64,000 nucleotides of DNA from Anadara kagoshimensis. Lineage: Eukaryota > Mollusca > Bivalvia > Arcoida > Arcidae. Location of the stretch: contig CM037874.1 of the NCBI GenBank assembly GCA_021292105.1, positions 10,336,502-10,400,501 on the forward strand. Direction: 5' to 3'. Position 1 is the stretch's first letter. The number at the start of each line of letters is the position of its first letter. The notes below the pieces were generated by a model. It saw only the letters and a list, made by a program, of their open reading frames with translations, did not search any database and was not told the DNA's origin. Shown here one piece after another: positions 21,408 to 34,020 of this stretch. A program made the position numbers and the translations under genes.

Positions 21408-23224
21408 GTACTTCAATTGTTTATAAGATTTGAAAAATTTCACATGAATCCCACATGAAATTCAAGTGAATTTTGTCACATTAATTTCAGATATTAGCTT
21501 GAGTCAAGTTAATTTTGCATGAAATTTTTCATGTGAAATTCAAGTGAACAAAGTTTGGCCCTGTAGTGCTTTCTGCTCTGAAATCCATTTGATTGGTATG
21601 GTATGTTGGTTGAATGTTGTTTTATGTTACATCAGCAATTTTCCAGCTATTCATGCATGGCAAGACCTTTTTTTATTATTAATCTTGAGGATTAATGTAA
21701 TACAAGTTTATGTGGTGTGGGAGTCTTGTGCGAGTATTTTTGATCTGCATTATTATTGCCTACTCATGCCAAATTTTAACATGCTAGAACCCTTGAACAC
21801 AATATGGCAAAAAAAAAAAACATGGCAAACCACTGGTACAGATCTAACCATATTTGGTAAGATGTATGTGTTAAAATCTGCCTCTATATTATAGGGCCAC
21901 CTATTTTAAAAGGTCAGTAAAATGTTATCCAATTAGCTCTTTATTTTTATTATTTGAACCTGTACATAAGGACCACCTACCCTTTAAAGCCATTTTCCAG
22001 GTTCCCTTGAGTGTTATTTATAGACAGGTTTGAGGTTTGCTTGTAATAATACATAAGTACAAGCTTAAAAGTGACTGAATGCTGTTGAACTCTTCTTAAA
22101 TGATGGTAAAAAAGTTAAAATCCTAAAGTGTGCTGACTGGCCTTAAATCCCACTGGAACCATTGTCTTATATGCTCTTTAAAGAGTAAAACTATAAATTT
22201 CACAATAAAATCCAATTGTTTCACTTGTAAAAGGTCAAAACGTTTCAGATATACATTTGGGACTAGTTAATTAACCTATCTCTAGAAAATTGTCACTCAA
22301 TTCAGAAATAAGAATTGACAACCAAGTATTTATACTACCCACCCACATTTGTTAGGCCTGTAACCACCCTTTAAAATTCAAATTAGTTTGTTCCAATTTC
22401 TTTAATTTTAAGACTTTACCACTGATGTGCAATATGAAAGGCTGAAATTGCACATTAATTTGATTATTTTTTAAATATGTCCATAAAAAGCTGAATTCCA
22501 AAACAATGAGACTTGCTGCTATAATTACCCAACCTAATTAAAACAGTTTCTCGGTGATTTTAATAAATTCAAAACGAGAAAGTCATGGGGGATATCATAG
22601 GTTAAGACATTCTGATGACCCATGACAACTGCAGTCTTAAAGGTCATGATTGTAGATCCAATTAAGGATTCAGATGCAAATTGAAATGTCTACCATTAGG
22701 TATAATGAGCCAAAAATTGACAGCCATACATTGAGAATCCATTGAATGACCCTTGTTCAACTTTTATTTATCATAAAACTAGGTGCGAGTTGAACACACT
22801 GCATTTTTATGTTTCGATAAAGAGAAATATGAATCTGATTTGGAATTGAAAACTAATTTTAAATTCACTCGTTTCAGGAAAGCTTGGTTGGGTGTCATGG
22901 AGTTCATTAATAGAAGGGAGGGTGGGTAAAATTAAAACCCTACATGATCCAAGTCCAAACAAGTGCAGATGTAAAACCCCCTCAATTTCTTTATCAGAAA
23001 TGATTCATAATTCCATCGCTGTCTTGTTTTGCTTCCAGCAGTTTCACATCCTTATCACAAGGATAACTTCGATAAAATGCCATGTTTTGAGTCGCGTTAT
23101 CTTCGTGTTCATAAACTGAAGCGTCAGCACTATAGTTTCCTTTTAACTTCTTATATTAAATACTTCTACATTGAGGATAACTCCCAACTGATTCTGTTAA
23201 TAGGTTTCTTTGGTAAACAAGATG

Positions 23225-23570
23225 TTCATAGACAAAAAACAAGCTTGGAAACAGTGTATTTTCACTTGCTTGAAAACAATGCATTTTTACTAAAACACAA
23301 GAACACGCTTGGAAACGATGCATTTTTACTAAACACAAAAACTTGCTTGGATACTGAAGCACAAAAACACGCTTGGAAACACTGTATTTTTACTGAAACA
23401 TAATAAATAAATATGCTTGGAACTGATGCGTTTTTACTGGAACACAAAAACACTACGAAATGATGCATTTTTAGTTTAACACAAAAACATGATTGGAAAT
23501 GATGCATTTTTACTGAAACACAAAAACATCCTTAGAGTTGATTCTTTTTTACAATGAACACAAATGTTTA
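23225..23570. repeat. Diverged minisatellite, about 38-40 bp unit, about 8 copies
   Basis: The unit resembles GCTTGGAAACGATGCATTTT then TACTAAACACAAAAACA. It recurs from about 23243 to 23560 with uneven spacing and some truncated copies. Open frames of 60-124 codons on both strands come from the repeat. Confidence 0.85.
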
Positions 23571-23699
23571 TGAATTTTTGCCATCAAACCTCTAAATCCC
23601 ACAAATAATATTGCATAATTTTTCGAGAATACATGTATTTTTTACTCTACATAAAATTCCTTTATGCATGAGTTAAATATGGACTTCAATTACTGATAA

Positions 23700-23960
23700 C
23701 ACTGGTTATCATCTTTTTCCGCAGCGGAATTGATGTAACCAGACATTGTATAGTACTCCCACGCCAAATTAAAGTTATCTGTGAAATGCGTAACAAGCGA
23801 TTTATTACAATCCGCCGAGCACATCCATCTCGTTTTATTGAACTTGGATCGGGTTTCTAAATATTTTTAAAGATCGAGCAATTCATTTGATAAAAGAGTT
23901 ATCATCATCGATAATAATTTCATATTACCACATCGAATAGAGAAGTTAAAAACTAGTTTT
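23700..23960. promoter_or_regulatory. Candidate conserved intronic element
   Basis: Less AT-rich and free of repeats, with TTATCATC-type, AATTAAAG and ATCGATAAT motifs and several CG dinucleotides (for example CCGCCGAGC). It looks less decayed than its surroundings. No alignment was possible here, so conservation is only a guess. Confidence 0.2.
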
Positions 23961-24603
23961 ATTTATTTCGCAAAAATGTTCAAAGATTAGATCACCTAGT
24001 AACAACCAGACATTTGCATTTTGTTTTGCTTATTATAAACTTTGTTTTATTTATTTATTCATCATGTCAAAATATACAAGCTGGGATTAACAACCAGACG
24101 TTTGTTTTTTGTTTTACTTATTTTTACAAAATTTTTTTCATAATAAAAGTTTGCAGCTAGTGACGTTTGTTAAAAGGCCACATTCCTCTCATAAATAACG
24201 AGCCAAGAAAAATCCTTGAAAACAAGAGAATTTAATTGAGAGAAGCCATAACAATTTACACTTGTAATAAAATGCACTGTAAAAATGGCTGACACGTTTT
24301 AGTGAAGATAAAACTAAGAGCATGTAGTATTTTCAGATAATTATTTAATTAACGAGTCAGTAAGTGTAAGGTAGGTATTTCTGAGATGTTTTTCGACACA
24401 TGGCTTTTCATTTTTAAAAAAGCATTTTAGTTGGGTTTTTTTTACATACTAACACAGCTGCCAAACACAACATGAAGATAATGAAAAGCTGATGCTTCTA
24501 AAATATAATTTTTTTCATAAATACAATCTACTTTTAACTTGGAATCTCAAAAAGCAGTTTTGCAGCTTTTATTTCAATTTTTATCCCCAGTTCAGTAATA
24601 AAA

Positions 24604-24700
24604 TTCCCAGAATGCAATTTTCGCTGCAGACAAAAATCGTCCTTTAATCCTATTCCCAGAATGCAATTCTCAGTGCAGACAATATCACCTTTAACCCTGC
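24604..24700. repeat. Tandem duplication, 49-bp unit, 2 copies
   Basis: TTCCCAGAATGCAATTTTCG at 24604 recurs as TTCCCAGAATGCAATTCTCA at 24653. In both it is followed by a GCAGACAA segment and CCTTTAA. Confidence 0.8.
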
Positions 24701-25384
24701 CATCTAATTTTTATGTTATCTTCAAACTTATTTTTAATTTCATGATCAGACAAGGGATTAAATACAATTTCTACAAACAGGTTTTGATCATGTACTGTGG
24801 TTTATTTATCAAACCTGTCAATACTGTCAGTGCAATCTAAACATAAATTGGACAGCATTAACTGCTAAAGCCCTGGTCATTAGTCAGATTTATAAACAAA
24901 AATTTAATTAAAGCCAGAACCGGATTGTCATAGATGACCAACGACCAGTCTACCAAGTAACCAGACATGTTATCTGTAATGTCCAAACACTAGAGAGCTG
25001 TAATCTATCAGTGTTAAATCTCCGGGTTTCTAACCATGATATTAAACAAACAGGTCAAACACACTCTTATAGAACAGAATCCAATCTTATCTCAAACACA
25101 CAGCCCAGGACTTATTTCTTTAAACAAAATGTTTTGTTTCATTTTCATTAAATCAGGACCAGGGATTATAAATCACTCAATGCTGATTGGTTAACATTGT
25201 TTGTGGTCCAATTGGATAATACATGAAAGGATTTACGGTGAAAGAAGGGGGACTTAATCTAAAGAACAGATGACAGCTCCCTTTTCTTACAATAATCACC
25301 AGTAAAACCGGCTGATATTTCTGAATCGGGAATTTAGATAAGAAACAAAGCATTTTTTTCATAAAATTATGTAGCACAGTCAAG

Positions 25385-25496
25385 GTTCCTGGTTGATAAT
25401 GCCCCATGTTTCTCAAATGGGACCTTGGTAGCCTAAAGCGCACACTAGATCTGGTAAGCAGTAAGCGTGCTTTAGACCACTCAGCCACCGAGGCAC
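25385..25496 (-). mobile_element. tRNA-like SINE head, divergent subfamily
   Basis: On the minus strand GGTGCCTCGGTGGCTGAGTGG is followed by TCTAAAGCACGCTTACTGC and a later GCGCTTTAGGCTACC. TGGCTGAGTGG fits the tRNA box A. The position expected for box B has AAGGTCCCATTTGAG, which does not fit, so this is a decayed SINE head, not a working tRNA gene. The minus-strand frame starting MAEWSKARLL is the familiar spurious translation of such tRNA-like sequence. Confidence 0.65.
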
Positions 25497-26666
25497 CTCC
25501 TCGCTTCAGATACCCCTCTACTCATGAGAGAAAATGTTGTAAGCTATAGCTAGAAAAACTAGAAAAAGAAATTAAACATAATTAAATGAAATTAAATCTA
25601 TATTGGAACATGATTTAACAAAAAATACATTTCCCACAATGATTATACCTTCAATTTTAACATATTTATCAGAGACATGTCTAACCCTGCAAAATTGCAA
25701 AGAAAAAATTACGGTGCACCCAACGACCCACTTATAAATACGCCAACATATATTAATAGAGAGGTAATTTAACATTAAAAAGTCATGCCTAAGAATAATG
25801 TACAACGATTACGGGGGAACTTCAATAAAGGATTTATGTAATACATACAGGTATTATTAAATAAAATACAAATCATACTCATTAAAGAGTACCGGGCTTG
25901 TTTACTTGTTTACACAGGAATAAATTCATGGGAATACATGTTTACACAAATATTTGGGAGTTGTCATGATTTCAAAAGTGAAGTCATCGGTTTTTTAAAA
26001 CTGATTTAAGCACGTGTAAAACCAATAAAATAATAATACAAATAGCACAGCAAAATTTATGTGACTTGTACATTTTATAAATGACAGAAATAAAACGAAG
26101 CTTTTGCTTATTTACAGGATTTTGAAAAAAAAAATCAAAATCATTTTAAAGGGGCAAAAATATAACAGGGGTCTCTCATCTTTACGCAAATGGGGCTGGG
26201 TCCTTGCAAATGTGAAAATAAGCAATAAAGGTCAATAATGGCAAATATACTTGTTTTAAAACTGAAATTTCCAAAATTGTGTAAATTGGCAAAGTAATTG
26301 TGAAAAAAACATAAGATTTTGAATTGTGAATGAAGTAGAATATCAGCCCCCAAAAAGTCCCATCAAGAGCCCTGTACATACATTGAGGAAACATTATAAA
26401 ATAAAAAAAAAAAACAACAACCAAAAACATTATCCATTTCCAACAGATTCTGACTAAAAAAAATCATGAAGTGTTTGCTGTGCTGACAGAGACAGTATTT
26501 TGATCAATTATCCACTATTCTGGTAATTGTCTTCATCTCTAGGGACCTAATTCTAATTTTAACCCCATCATTCAACTGTTAATAATTACTGTAGTGTTGT
26601 TACACATGTACACATAAATTATTCACTTTACTGTATAATAGACATCAAAGGAATTCTAATGTTGTC

Positions 26667-26780
26667 TTCCTCTCTCTCTCTTTTTTTCTCTCTCTCTCAT
26701 GGTATAGTTGTGCATTACCTCTCTCTCTTCTCTCTCTCATGGTGTAATGTATTTAACTCTCTCTCTCTCCCTCACCTTCC
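26667..26780. repeat. CT tracts alternating with a repeated spacer
   Basis: CTCTCTC tracts are separated by CATGGTATAGTTGTGCATTAC, CATGGTGTAATGTATTTAAC and finally CATGTGTAATGGTGTTTTAC. The last spacer is the left end of the SINE at 26781, so SINE-edge sequence and CT tract have been duplicated together about three times. Confidence 0.75.
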
Positions 26781-27006
26781 ATGTGTAATGGTGTTTTACA
26801 TCACAGTAAAGATTCTTGCACTTTACATTGAGGAAGTCAGTTCTGGGGTGATGGAGGAAACTGGAGTGCCTGGATAAAACCAACAACCTAAGTAAACAAA
26901 CAGACAAACTTCCTCACATTAGGACCTGCCCATGGAAGATTTGAATCTGGGAGGCGAGAGGTACTGTGATCTATAAGCCAGCACTTAAGACCACTGGGCC
27001 ATCGTG
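26781..27006 (-). mobile_element. tRNA-derived SINE, best-preserved copy of its family
   Basis: From left to right on the plus strand it reads GTGTAATGGTGTTTTACATC, CACTTTACATTGAGGAAGTC and AGTTCTGGGGTGATGGAGG. The central domain AAACTGGAGTGCCTGGATAA follows, then ACAAACTTCCTCACATTAGG, the box-B-like AAGATTTGAATCTGGG and the head AGCACTTAAGACCACTGGGCC. The central domain resembles those of widespread invertebrate SINE superfamilies (perhaps the Nin type). I cannot confirm which. Confidence 0.85.
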
Positions 27007-28789
27007 TTTAATGTGTATCTATGGACCTTTGAATTGTCCTGTAATATATTTGTGTACAAGATAGGGTTGATCCTAAGGATATACATGTTGGAAACAAAAT
27101 ATTCGTTCCGTGTTCCCATAAAGTTGACTAGTATCTGGTATATGTAATAAAAGAATTGTTAGCATCTCTCTGCTACGGGGTCCTAATCTAAAATCAATAC
27201 CAATTCCTGTCATTTACAATGACTGACTACATAATAAAATTTACAAACTGTTGGTTTCACAATGACTTGAGGTTTACATGATAAATGACCAGTGCCATGA
27301 TGCCATACCATGATACAGCACACTTATTTAGCTTATCAATTGACAAAGGGTAAAGTTATACTATTATTTCACTTAATTTAAAAAGCCCGGCATTGGGATG
27401 ATCATCAAGGCAATAATCTCCAATCTCTGCCCTCTAAATATGTTTTATGTCTACCAATTATTTTAGTATGGAGTGGGTGTGGTCAATCTCCCAACTTGGA
27501 ACTTTAACCTTTAAGATACAGTCCCTAGTCTTGTAAGATATGGCTTTTTGACACTGCCATAATAAACAAGCCTTACTGTAGTTTTCAAGTAAAAACAGCA
27601 TTTGCGTTCCATTTATAAATTTATGTCATGGCCCCTAAAAAATCCAGCCTAGCTTATTTATTATATACCAAACTTGGTGCCATCTCTTACCCTTACAAAA
27701 TTACAAATTCAAATAGACAAACTTCAGGGGAAAAAAAACTGTGATTACAAGGAATATACATCAAAATATTAAAGGAATCCATTGTTTAGTTTACAAAATA
27801 GACGAAGTCTGGGGAAAAACGGTGTCTGGATATAGACAAATTTCGGGGAAAAACGTCGTCTGGAATGTTGTGTTCACAAAATGGACAAACTTTGGAAAAA
27901 ACAGTCTTGCAAGAATAAGCATCAGAATAATAAAGGAATCCATTTCTGTGTGTAGCTGCCGTACATGATATAGTGTGTATATGTAGTATATAGTATTTAG
28001 TCTGGCTGCTAACACTACCACATTAATGTACTGTTACATTGCCTCACTCCAATCAATATAGTCATAATTAAACACTACAGCAATGAGGATAATCTGTAGT
28101 GTATCACCACAAATACTGATAGCATATATTATATCATATCATAACGCCATGTAAAACCTACAAACCTATTGTTCTAATCAGCCATCTAGCTCACTTTTAA
28201 TTTTCACCAAATTCTGCAGAAAATCTAGGCAACTATTAAAGACATTTCTGACACAGTTGCACTTATGAAAGAAATCTTGCTAACTTATCAGATGTTTCTA
28301 AAAACTTTAATCTTTCTAAATCTGATTCCTGTAAATGCTTACATAATTATGAATGTGTAAACGATGCTCACAAAAAATCTAAATTATCTGAAAGAAAGAG
28401 CTGGCCCAATTAAAATTTTAACCAAATTCTGCTTGCACTTATGGAAGAACATTTAGAAAACTAAATAAACATTTCTGAAAAAATTAATCTGTCTGAATCT
28501 GATTCTTGTAAATGCTTACATATTAATGAGTAAATGATGCATACAAACAAACATCTATATGATCCGGAAGGAAGAGCTCTGGGGAAAAAAATGAAATGCT
28601 AGCAATTTAAACAAGAGATGGAAGTCATTTTGAGAAACCCTTCAAGAGTGATTTATTGCAATTCTCCTTAAAACAATGAAATAGCTATAACAGTGCGAGA
28701 GAATGCACACATTAAAACATAATTTATTTATAGCAAAGAATTTTATAATCCAGTATTAATAGACAATGGCTGTATTAAAACCTTGCAGC

Positions 28790-29240
28790 AGAAGAATTCC
28801 AAAATAATGGGTGTTATGACGTTAAAAGCAATTATGATTTTTATTAGCTCTGTGGGTTTTAACCATTTGCACCAACAAAAAATAACTTGTACCCATTCAT
28901 CAGGCAACTTTATGGTCGTTTTATCTTTTAACTGACTGGAATCAACGTCATTCCAATATAACGACAGACAAGAGTCAAGAGATACATACATTGAAAGCTC
29001 TGCGCAGTCAAATGACCATGACCTTGAAAAGTAATGGAGGAAAAATCATATATCCCCTTGACATGGGGAAATCCTGAACTAAATCTATCGTTAATATTTC
29101 CAGTACTTTGTAATCACCTTGAGATTCTCCCGGGAGGCATTGAAACCCTCATAAGCGGCCAATAAAACTAGACCATGTTAATAGTACCATGATGGTAATG
29201 GAATCAGAAAAACTATATATTCTGTTCTCTCAGCTTGTAG
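28790..29240. promoter_or_regulatory. Candidate conserved intronic element
   Basis: A repeat-free stretch of mixed composition, including CAAACTTTATGG-like and CATAAGCGGCCAATAAAACT at about 29150. It contains AATTATG/TTATTAG homeobox-like cores, a CCAAT-like GGCCAATAA and CATGACCTTG (nuclear-receptor half-site-like, AAGGTCA complement) near 29020. Function is inferred from appearance only. Confidence 0.22.
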
Positions 29241-29537
29241 ACCAAGTGGAATAGCAGACCATAAACATGTCTCGGCTTGTTTATATGTGACACGTTTTAT
29301 ACCCCCTGATTCCCCGACATAATTTAAATAGACATTTTGTTTTCTCCGCTATATTGACTGTTTATATACAACAACATGCAGACTACGGAACGACAGATTA
29401 ATTTGTTTCTACTCTAAAGAATTCTACAAGGGGTCTTTGAACTAAAGCAAAAACTGATATAGTCATTTCTGCTATATAATTGCAGATGCAATAAGAAAGG
29501 ATTTGTATTAACTGTTTGAACACAAAATGTTTATAGT

Positions 29538-30336
29538 AGGAGAGAGTGGAGTAATGGAATTTTACATTTCAGTCTAGATTCTTTCATTTACATGGAGGCG
29601 GTCAGATCATGATTAGCTGCTGAATCCTAATGCCTGGAGAAAATCACAGACCCTCAGAAAGCGGTCAGATCATGGATAGCTGCTGAATCCTAATGCCTGG
29701 AGAAAATCACAGACCCTCAGAAAGCGGTCAGATCATGGATAGCTGCTGAATCCTAATGCCTGGAGAAAATCACAGACCCTCAGAAAGCGGTCAGATCATG
29801 GATAGCTGCTGAATCCTAATGCCTGGAGAAAATCACAGACCCTCAGAAAGCGGTCAGATCATGGATAGCTGCTGAATCCTAATGCCTGGAGAAAATCACA
29901 GACCCTCAGAAAGCGGTCAGATCATGGATAGCTGCTGAATCCTAATGCCTGGAGAAAATCACAGACCCTCAGAAAGCGGTCAGATCATGGATAGCTGCTG
30001 AATCCTAATGCCTGGAGAAAATCACAGACCCTCAGAAAGCGGTCAGATCATGGATAGCTGCTGAATCCTAATGCCTGGAGAAAATCACAGACCCTCAGAA
30101 AGCGGTCAGATCATGGATAGCTGCTGAATCCTAATGCCTGGAGAAAATCACAGACCCTCAGAAAGCGGTCAGATCATGGATAGCTGCTGAATCCTAATGC
30201 CTGGAGAAAATCACAGACCCTCAGAAAGCAAACTGTCAAAATTTTTTTTTACACTAAGGTCTGTCCAAAGTAGGATTTGAACCTAGGCGGTGAGAGGTGT
30301 TTTGAAGAGTAGGCAAGCACTTTAACCACCCATTGC
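29538..30336 (-). mobile_element. tRNA-derived SINE whose central domain is amplified in tandem
   Basis: The left SINE part (AGAGTGGAGTAATGGAATTT, then TTCTTTCATTTACATGGAGG) precedes the array. The right part follows it: AAACTGTCAAAATTTT, GGATTTGAACCTAGGCGGTG (box-B-like) and CAAGCACTTTAACCACCC (head). Without the array the element would be about 230 bp like its relatives. Expansion therefore happened inside one SINE copy after insertion. Confidence 0.85.
29598..30227. repeat. Tandem array of SINE central domain, 63-bp unit, exactly 10 copies
   Basis: GCGGTCAGATCATGGATAGC starts at 29598, 29661, 29724 and every 63 bp to 30165. Copies are almost identical; the first differs by GATTAGC for GGATAGC. 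The unit contains the SINE central domain TGCCTGGAGAAAATCACAGA. Uniformity points to recent amplification or gene conversion. Confidence 0.97.
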
Positions 30337-30343
30337 AGAAATG

Positions 30344-30345
<2 letters not shown>

Positions 30346-30408
<63 letters not shown>
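30346..30408. repeat. (GA)n microsatellite, about 31 repeats
   Basis: An uninterrupted GA tract begins right after the head of the preceding SINE. Confidence 0.97.
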
Positions 30409-31736
30409 AGTAATTACTAGTGATTATAAAACAGACAGGTCTTCTTTAAATAAGAACATTAATCTTGCACAAGGCCAAGGACTATTATATACAGCACAGG
30501 TGCCAGATTAAGAAACATTTAACATCTCCTAGCTTTTATCTGATCTATCTATCCCGACATTTATTGTTGCAGGAGCAGCATTATTACATCAAAATAACTC
30601 TGATATATCAAGCAATTACTTATTTTCCTTATCTTACACAGTGATAAGTTCACACACAATATTCTCAAAACTTTCCCCTCAATATCAAGACAAAATGCTT
30701 AGAAATCGTCAAAAGGGGGACAATATCACTTCTCTGGTGGAAGATCGTTTATTTTACTTAATTTGCCAGTTTCCAAAGTTTTTACTTTGGTTTAGGGATT
30801 GTGATTTAAACATGGATCAGTATGTTTGTGTCCAACCAGGACAATTTCATGACTCTTAACATTCATGGATCTGTGTTAACATGTTAATTCAATTTACACA
30901 CAAGTCAAAATTCTCTGAACCATCAAAGTGAAAAAATCACACATTATTTCAAGAAATAAATGTGTTACCATTACCGGTAATTCAAGAAATGTTGGAAACG
31001 TGAAACTCTCATGAAAAACATTCAACATCGCTGAATTCTAAATTCCACATACCATAAATATAAATTTGCCATGCCTTGCATAAACAGCAAAGACCTTGTA
31101 ACCTTTATATGCAAATCTTACAAAATCTCATACAGCTGAGAGATTGTCAAAACAATTCCTATATATCTGCGGGGATCATGTCACATTTGATTGCATAATT
31201 GAGAATATTATCTTATTATCCTGTTTGTTGAAGAAAATTTCTTAAAAAATTTTTCCCAAACATTTTTCGGAATTTTCTTTAAAATTTTTAACATGTCAGT
31301 TTTCGTTAAAACTGGGAGATAGAGATGTTGAAGTTTCAAATTAAGGAAAGTTTAAGTGTGTTAATTTGTGTAATAAGGCAATGACAAGATGGATTAACTG
31401 AATTACAAACAAAGGTAGATGAACAAGATGTCAAGATTGACAACAACAGATACCAATTCCGAAAGAGTGAGAGAAGTAAATCCCCATAACAATTTGCTTC
31501 GGAATGTGATCCATCAATGTCGTGTTAATCCAGTGTGTAAACCTTGAACGATATAAAGGCATTTTATATAACTGCAGTGTTCATATTTCTTAATTTAACA
31601 AACATCCGAGGCAAACATGTAATTAAATGTTAATGTGACAATGCTGACAGTGAATAATTTTACTAACTATCAAAATGGCCGACACACATGACAATCACAT
31701 GTCATGTACATTGAAATAAAACAAATAATATTTGTA

Positions 31737-31915
31737 CAGTAAAACCTTGATATGTGGCCACCATCAGTACACTCAAATCTAGGCATTGCAAAGAGATCTT
31801 TAGGAAAAAATCAAAGGCAGCTTACAAAGAAGAAATGGATATTTAGACTTTAAAATACTGTGACAATAAGAAATGTGGCTAAGTTATTGATAGGTATTAT
31901 AATGAGGTTTAAATG
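31737..31915. mobile_element. MITE-like DNA element, about 179 bp, TA target duplication
   Basis: The left end is GTA-CAGTAAAACCTTGATATG. The right end, reversed, is CATTTAAACCTCATTATAAT. TA flanks both ends. The interior shares GAAGAAATGGAT and a TGTGGCTAAGTTAT-like end segment with the element at 8277-8459. No open frame. Probably a pogo/mariner-type non-autonomous element. Confidence 0.7.
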
Positions 31916-33352
31916 TATATGTTCACCAGCTTTGAATCTTTTTTATATAAATCTGTAAAGTCTAATGTTATACTAAGCCAGGATTTTTAATCAGATTTAT
32001 CAATAATTCAATATCTTTTTCGTTGCAGAGTTACATTAGTCAACACATTGGAATAGGTTTTTTTCCAGAAATATTTTTAATTTGGACCAAATTCTATTGG
32101 TTTCTAAAGTATTTTATACACCTGAAAACCTCTTCAATACAACTAAATTGAAACAAATTTTGATATTCCTTCATCAAATTAATGTTAATATTCTCTTAAG
32201 CCATTTATTTTCATTGGTCATCCCTTCTCCAAGTGGTGCATTTCAATTAAGACAACCATGTGCAGTTGTGCCAAAAAATTTAATTCAGCTAATCTTGAGA
32301 ATGGAAAGTCCTTTCAAAGCTTTTTACTGAAGAAGATGCAATCTTGATCATGATGAAGATTATTTCTGTAATGTACTCCACCATCTTTATTTTTCATCTC
32401 TTTTTAAATCAAGTTAGAGGCTTCAATCGCAAACAAACCTCTAAAGTGCGGGAGTCTTATTTCCTGTCTTCAATTTATATCCGACAAATGTCATGATACA
32501 GAAACGCTATCTTCTGTGATCTGATGGAATTCCCTCCTAATGTAATAACTAGTACATTACTTTTGATTATGAAAAAAGATCTCTAACCATTTAACAAAAC
32601 ACAAAATTCATTCTCTCTTTAAGAAAATTCCATTACTATATTCTCTATAATATGGAGGTTTTGCCAAGCTGGAAAAAAAAATTATTCTCTTTTAATGGAA
32701 TTTTTACTATAAGCTATTTAATATGGAGGTTTTACAAACCTGAAAGAACACAAAAATTATTTTCTTTTAAGGAAAATCCCATTACTATACTCTTTATAAT
32801 ATGGAGGATTTTGCTGAGATGGAAATGCATCATATGCAGTATCATCACATTAAAAAAAATAAATAGATAAATAAACTGGGTTCCACTTGATAAAAGTGCA
32901 AGCTTTATAACATATTATGTGCAAGTGCGATTTTTTCAGAACTTTTCTATTATGATAATTGGTTCACAAGTAAAACTCATTTTCTTTGCTCTATTTAGAA
33001 TTAATAATTATTTTTCCGGTGACAAAAAGTATTTATAAATATTTGAAATTAATAATAATACTAGCATTCTTTGAAATGAAATCAATTATGCCAGGTTAAA
33101 CAGTACAACGACTGAGAACGTTTATATTTGTAATAAAACCGTGCTACAAAAATTCATATTTAACTAATTATTTTATACTCTGGAGAAATGAGAATTCCTT
33201 TTCAAAAACGGGATTGCACAAACACAGTAAATTAATTATACATCAAAATTGATTTCAAAAGAATGAATTGCGAGCTATTCGCTTAGTTATTGCTAGATGA
33301 AGATATCATAAATGAATATCGAATAACACAATCAATGAATCAAAATAACCCA

Positions 33353-34020
33353 CCATTTGTTAATGATTTGAGGAACCAGTGTTCAATTTCAGGAACTGAA
33401 TATTACCACACGATCCTAACATCATATTTTATTTCACAAAAACGGCAGTAAAAATGCAGCGAAAAAAACAATTACGAACCAAAACAGCCATTTGTTAATG
33501 ATTTGAGGAACTGCGTTCAATTTCAGGAACTGAATATTACCACATGATCCTTACATCACGAAAATGGTGAAAATGAAAATGCAGCAAGCGTAAAAAGATT
33601 ACCAACCAAAACAGCCATTTATTAATAATTTGAGGAACCATGTTCAATTAAAGGAATTTAATTTTATGAAAATGGCAGTGAAAATACAGTGGAGAAAAAA
33701 AAATATCAACCAATACAGCCATTTTGTTAATGATTTGAGGAATTTTGCTCAATTTCAGGAACTAAATATTATTATATTATTTCCTTATACGTCATATTTA
33801 ATTTCATATTATAAATAGAGAAAATGAAAATGCAGCAAAGGAAAACATAACAAACCAAAACCGAGATTTGTTAATGATTTAAGGAACCGCATTTTATTTC
33901 AGGAACCAAATATTACCACAAACCTTATACATTGTGTTGTATCATTTTATTTTACAACATGGTGAAAATGAAAATGCAGCGGGGAAAAAAAAAAAAAAGA
34001 ATGCCAACCAAAACTGCCCT
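33353..34020. repeat. Diverged tandem array, about 105-140 bp unit, 5 copies
   Basis: CCATTTGTTAATGATTTGAG then GAACC...TTCAATTTCAGGAACT starts near 33353, 33488, 33615, 33719 and 33861. Each copy ends in GTGAAAATGAAAATGCAGC and an A-rich stretch before ACCAACCAAAACAG. Copies differ by internal insertions and deletions. Confidence 0.9.

Noticed and set aside
21544-21894. Plus-strand frame of 116 codons, hydrophobic
   Set aside because: Lies in AT-rich intron with no splice context, no recognisable motif, and a lysine-run from an A tract.
22892-23403. Overlapping plus-strand frames of 75 and 124 codons
   Set aside because: The longer one runs into the 38-40-bp minisatellite. No domain is visible in the unique part.
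25177-25488. Minus-strand frame starting MAEWSKARLL
   Set aside because: The start is translated tRNA-like SINE head, and the rest has no protein features.
25385-25496. True tRNA gene
   Set aside because: Box A fits but no proper box B, anticodon arm or acceptor pairing could be made. Better read as a decayed SINE.
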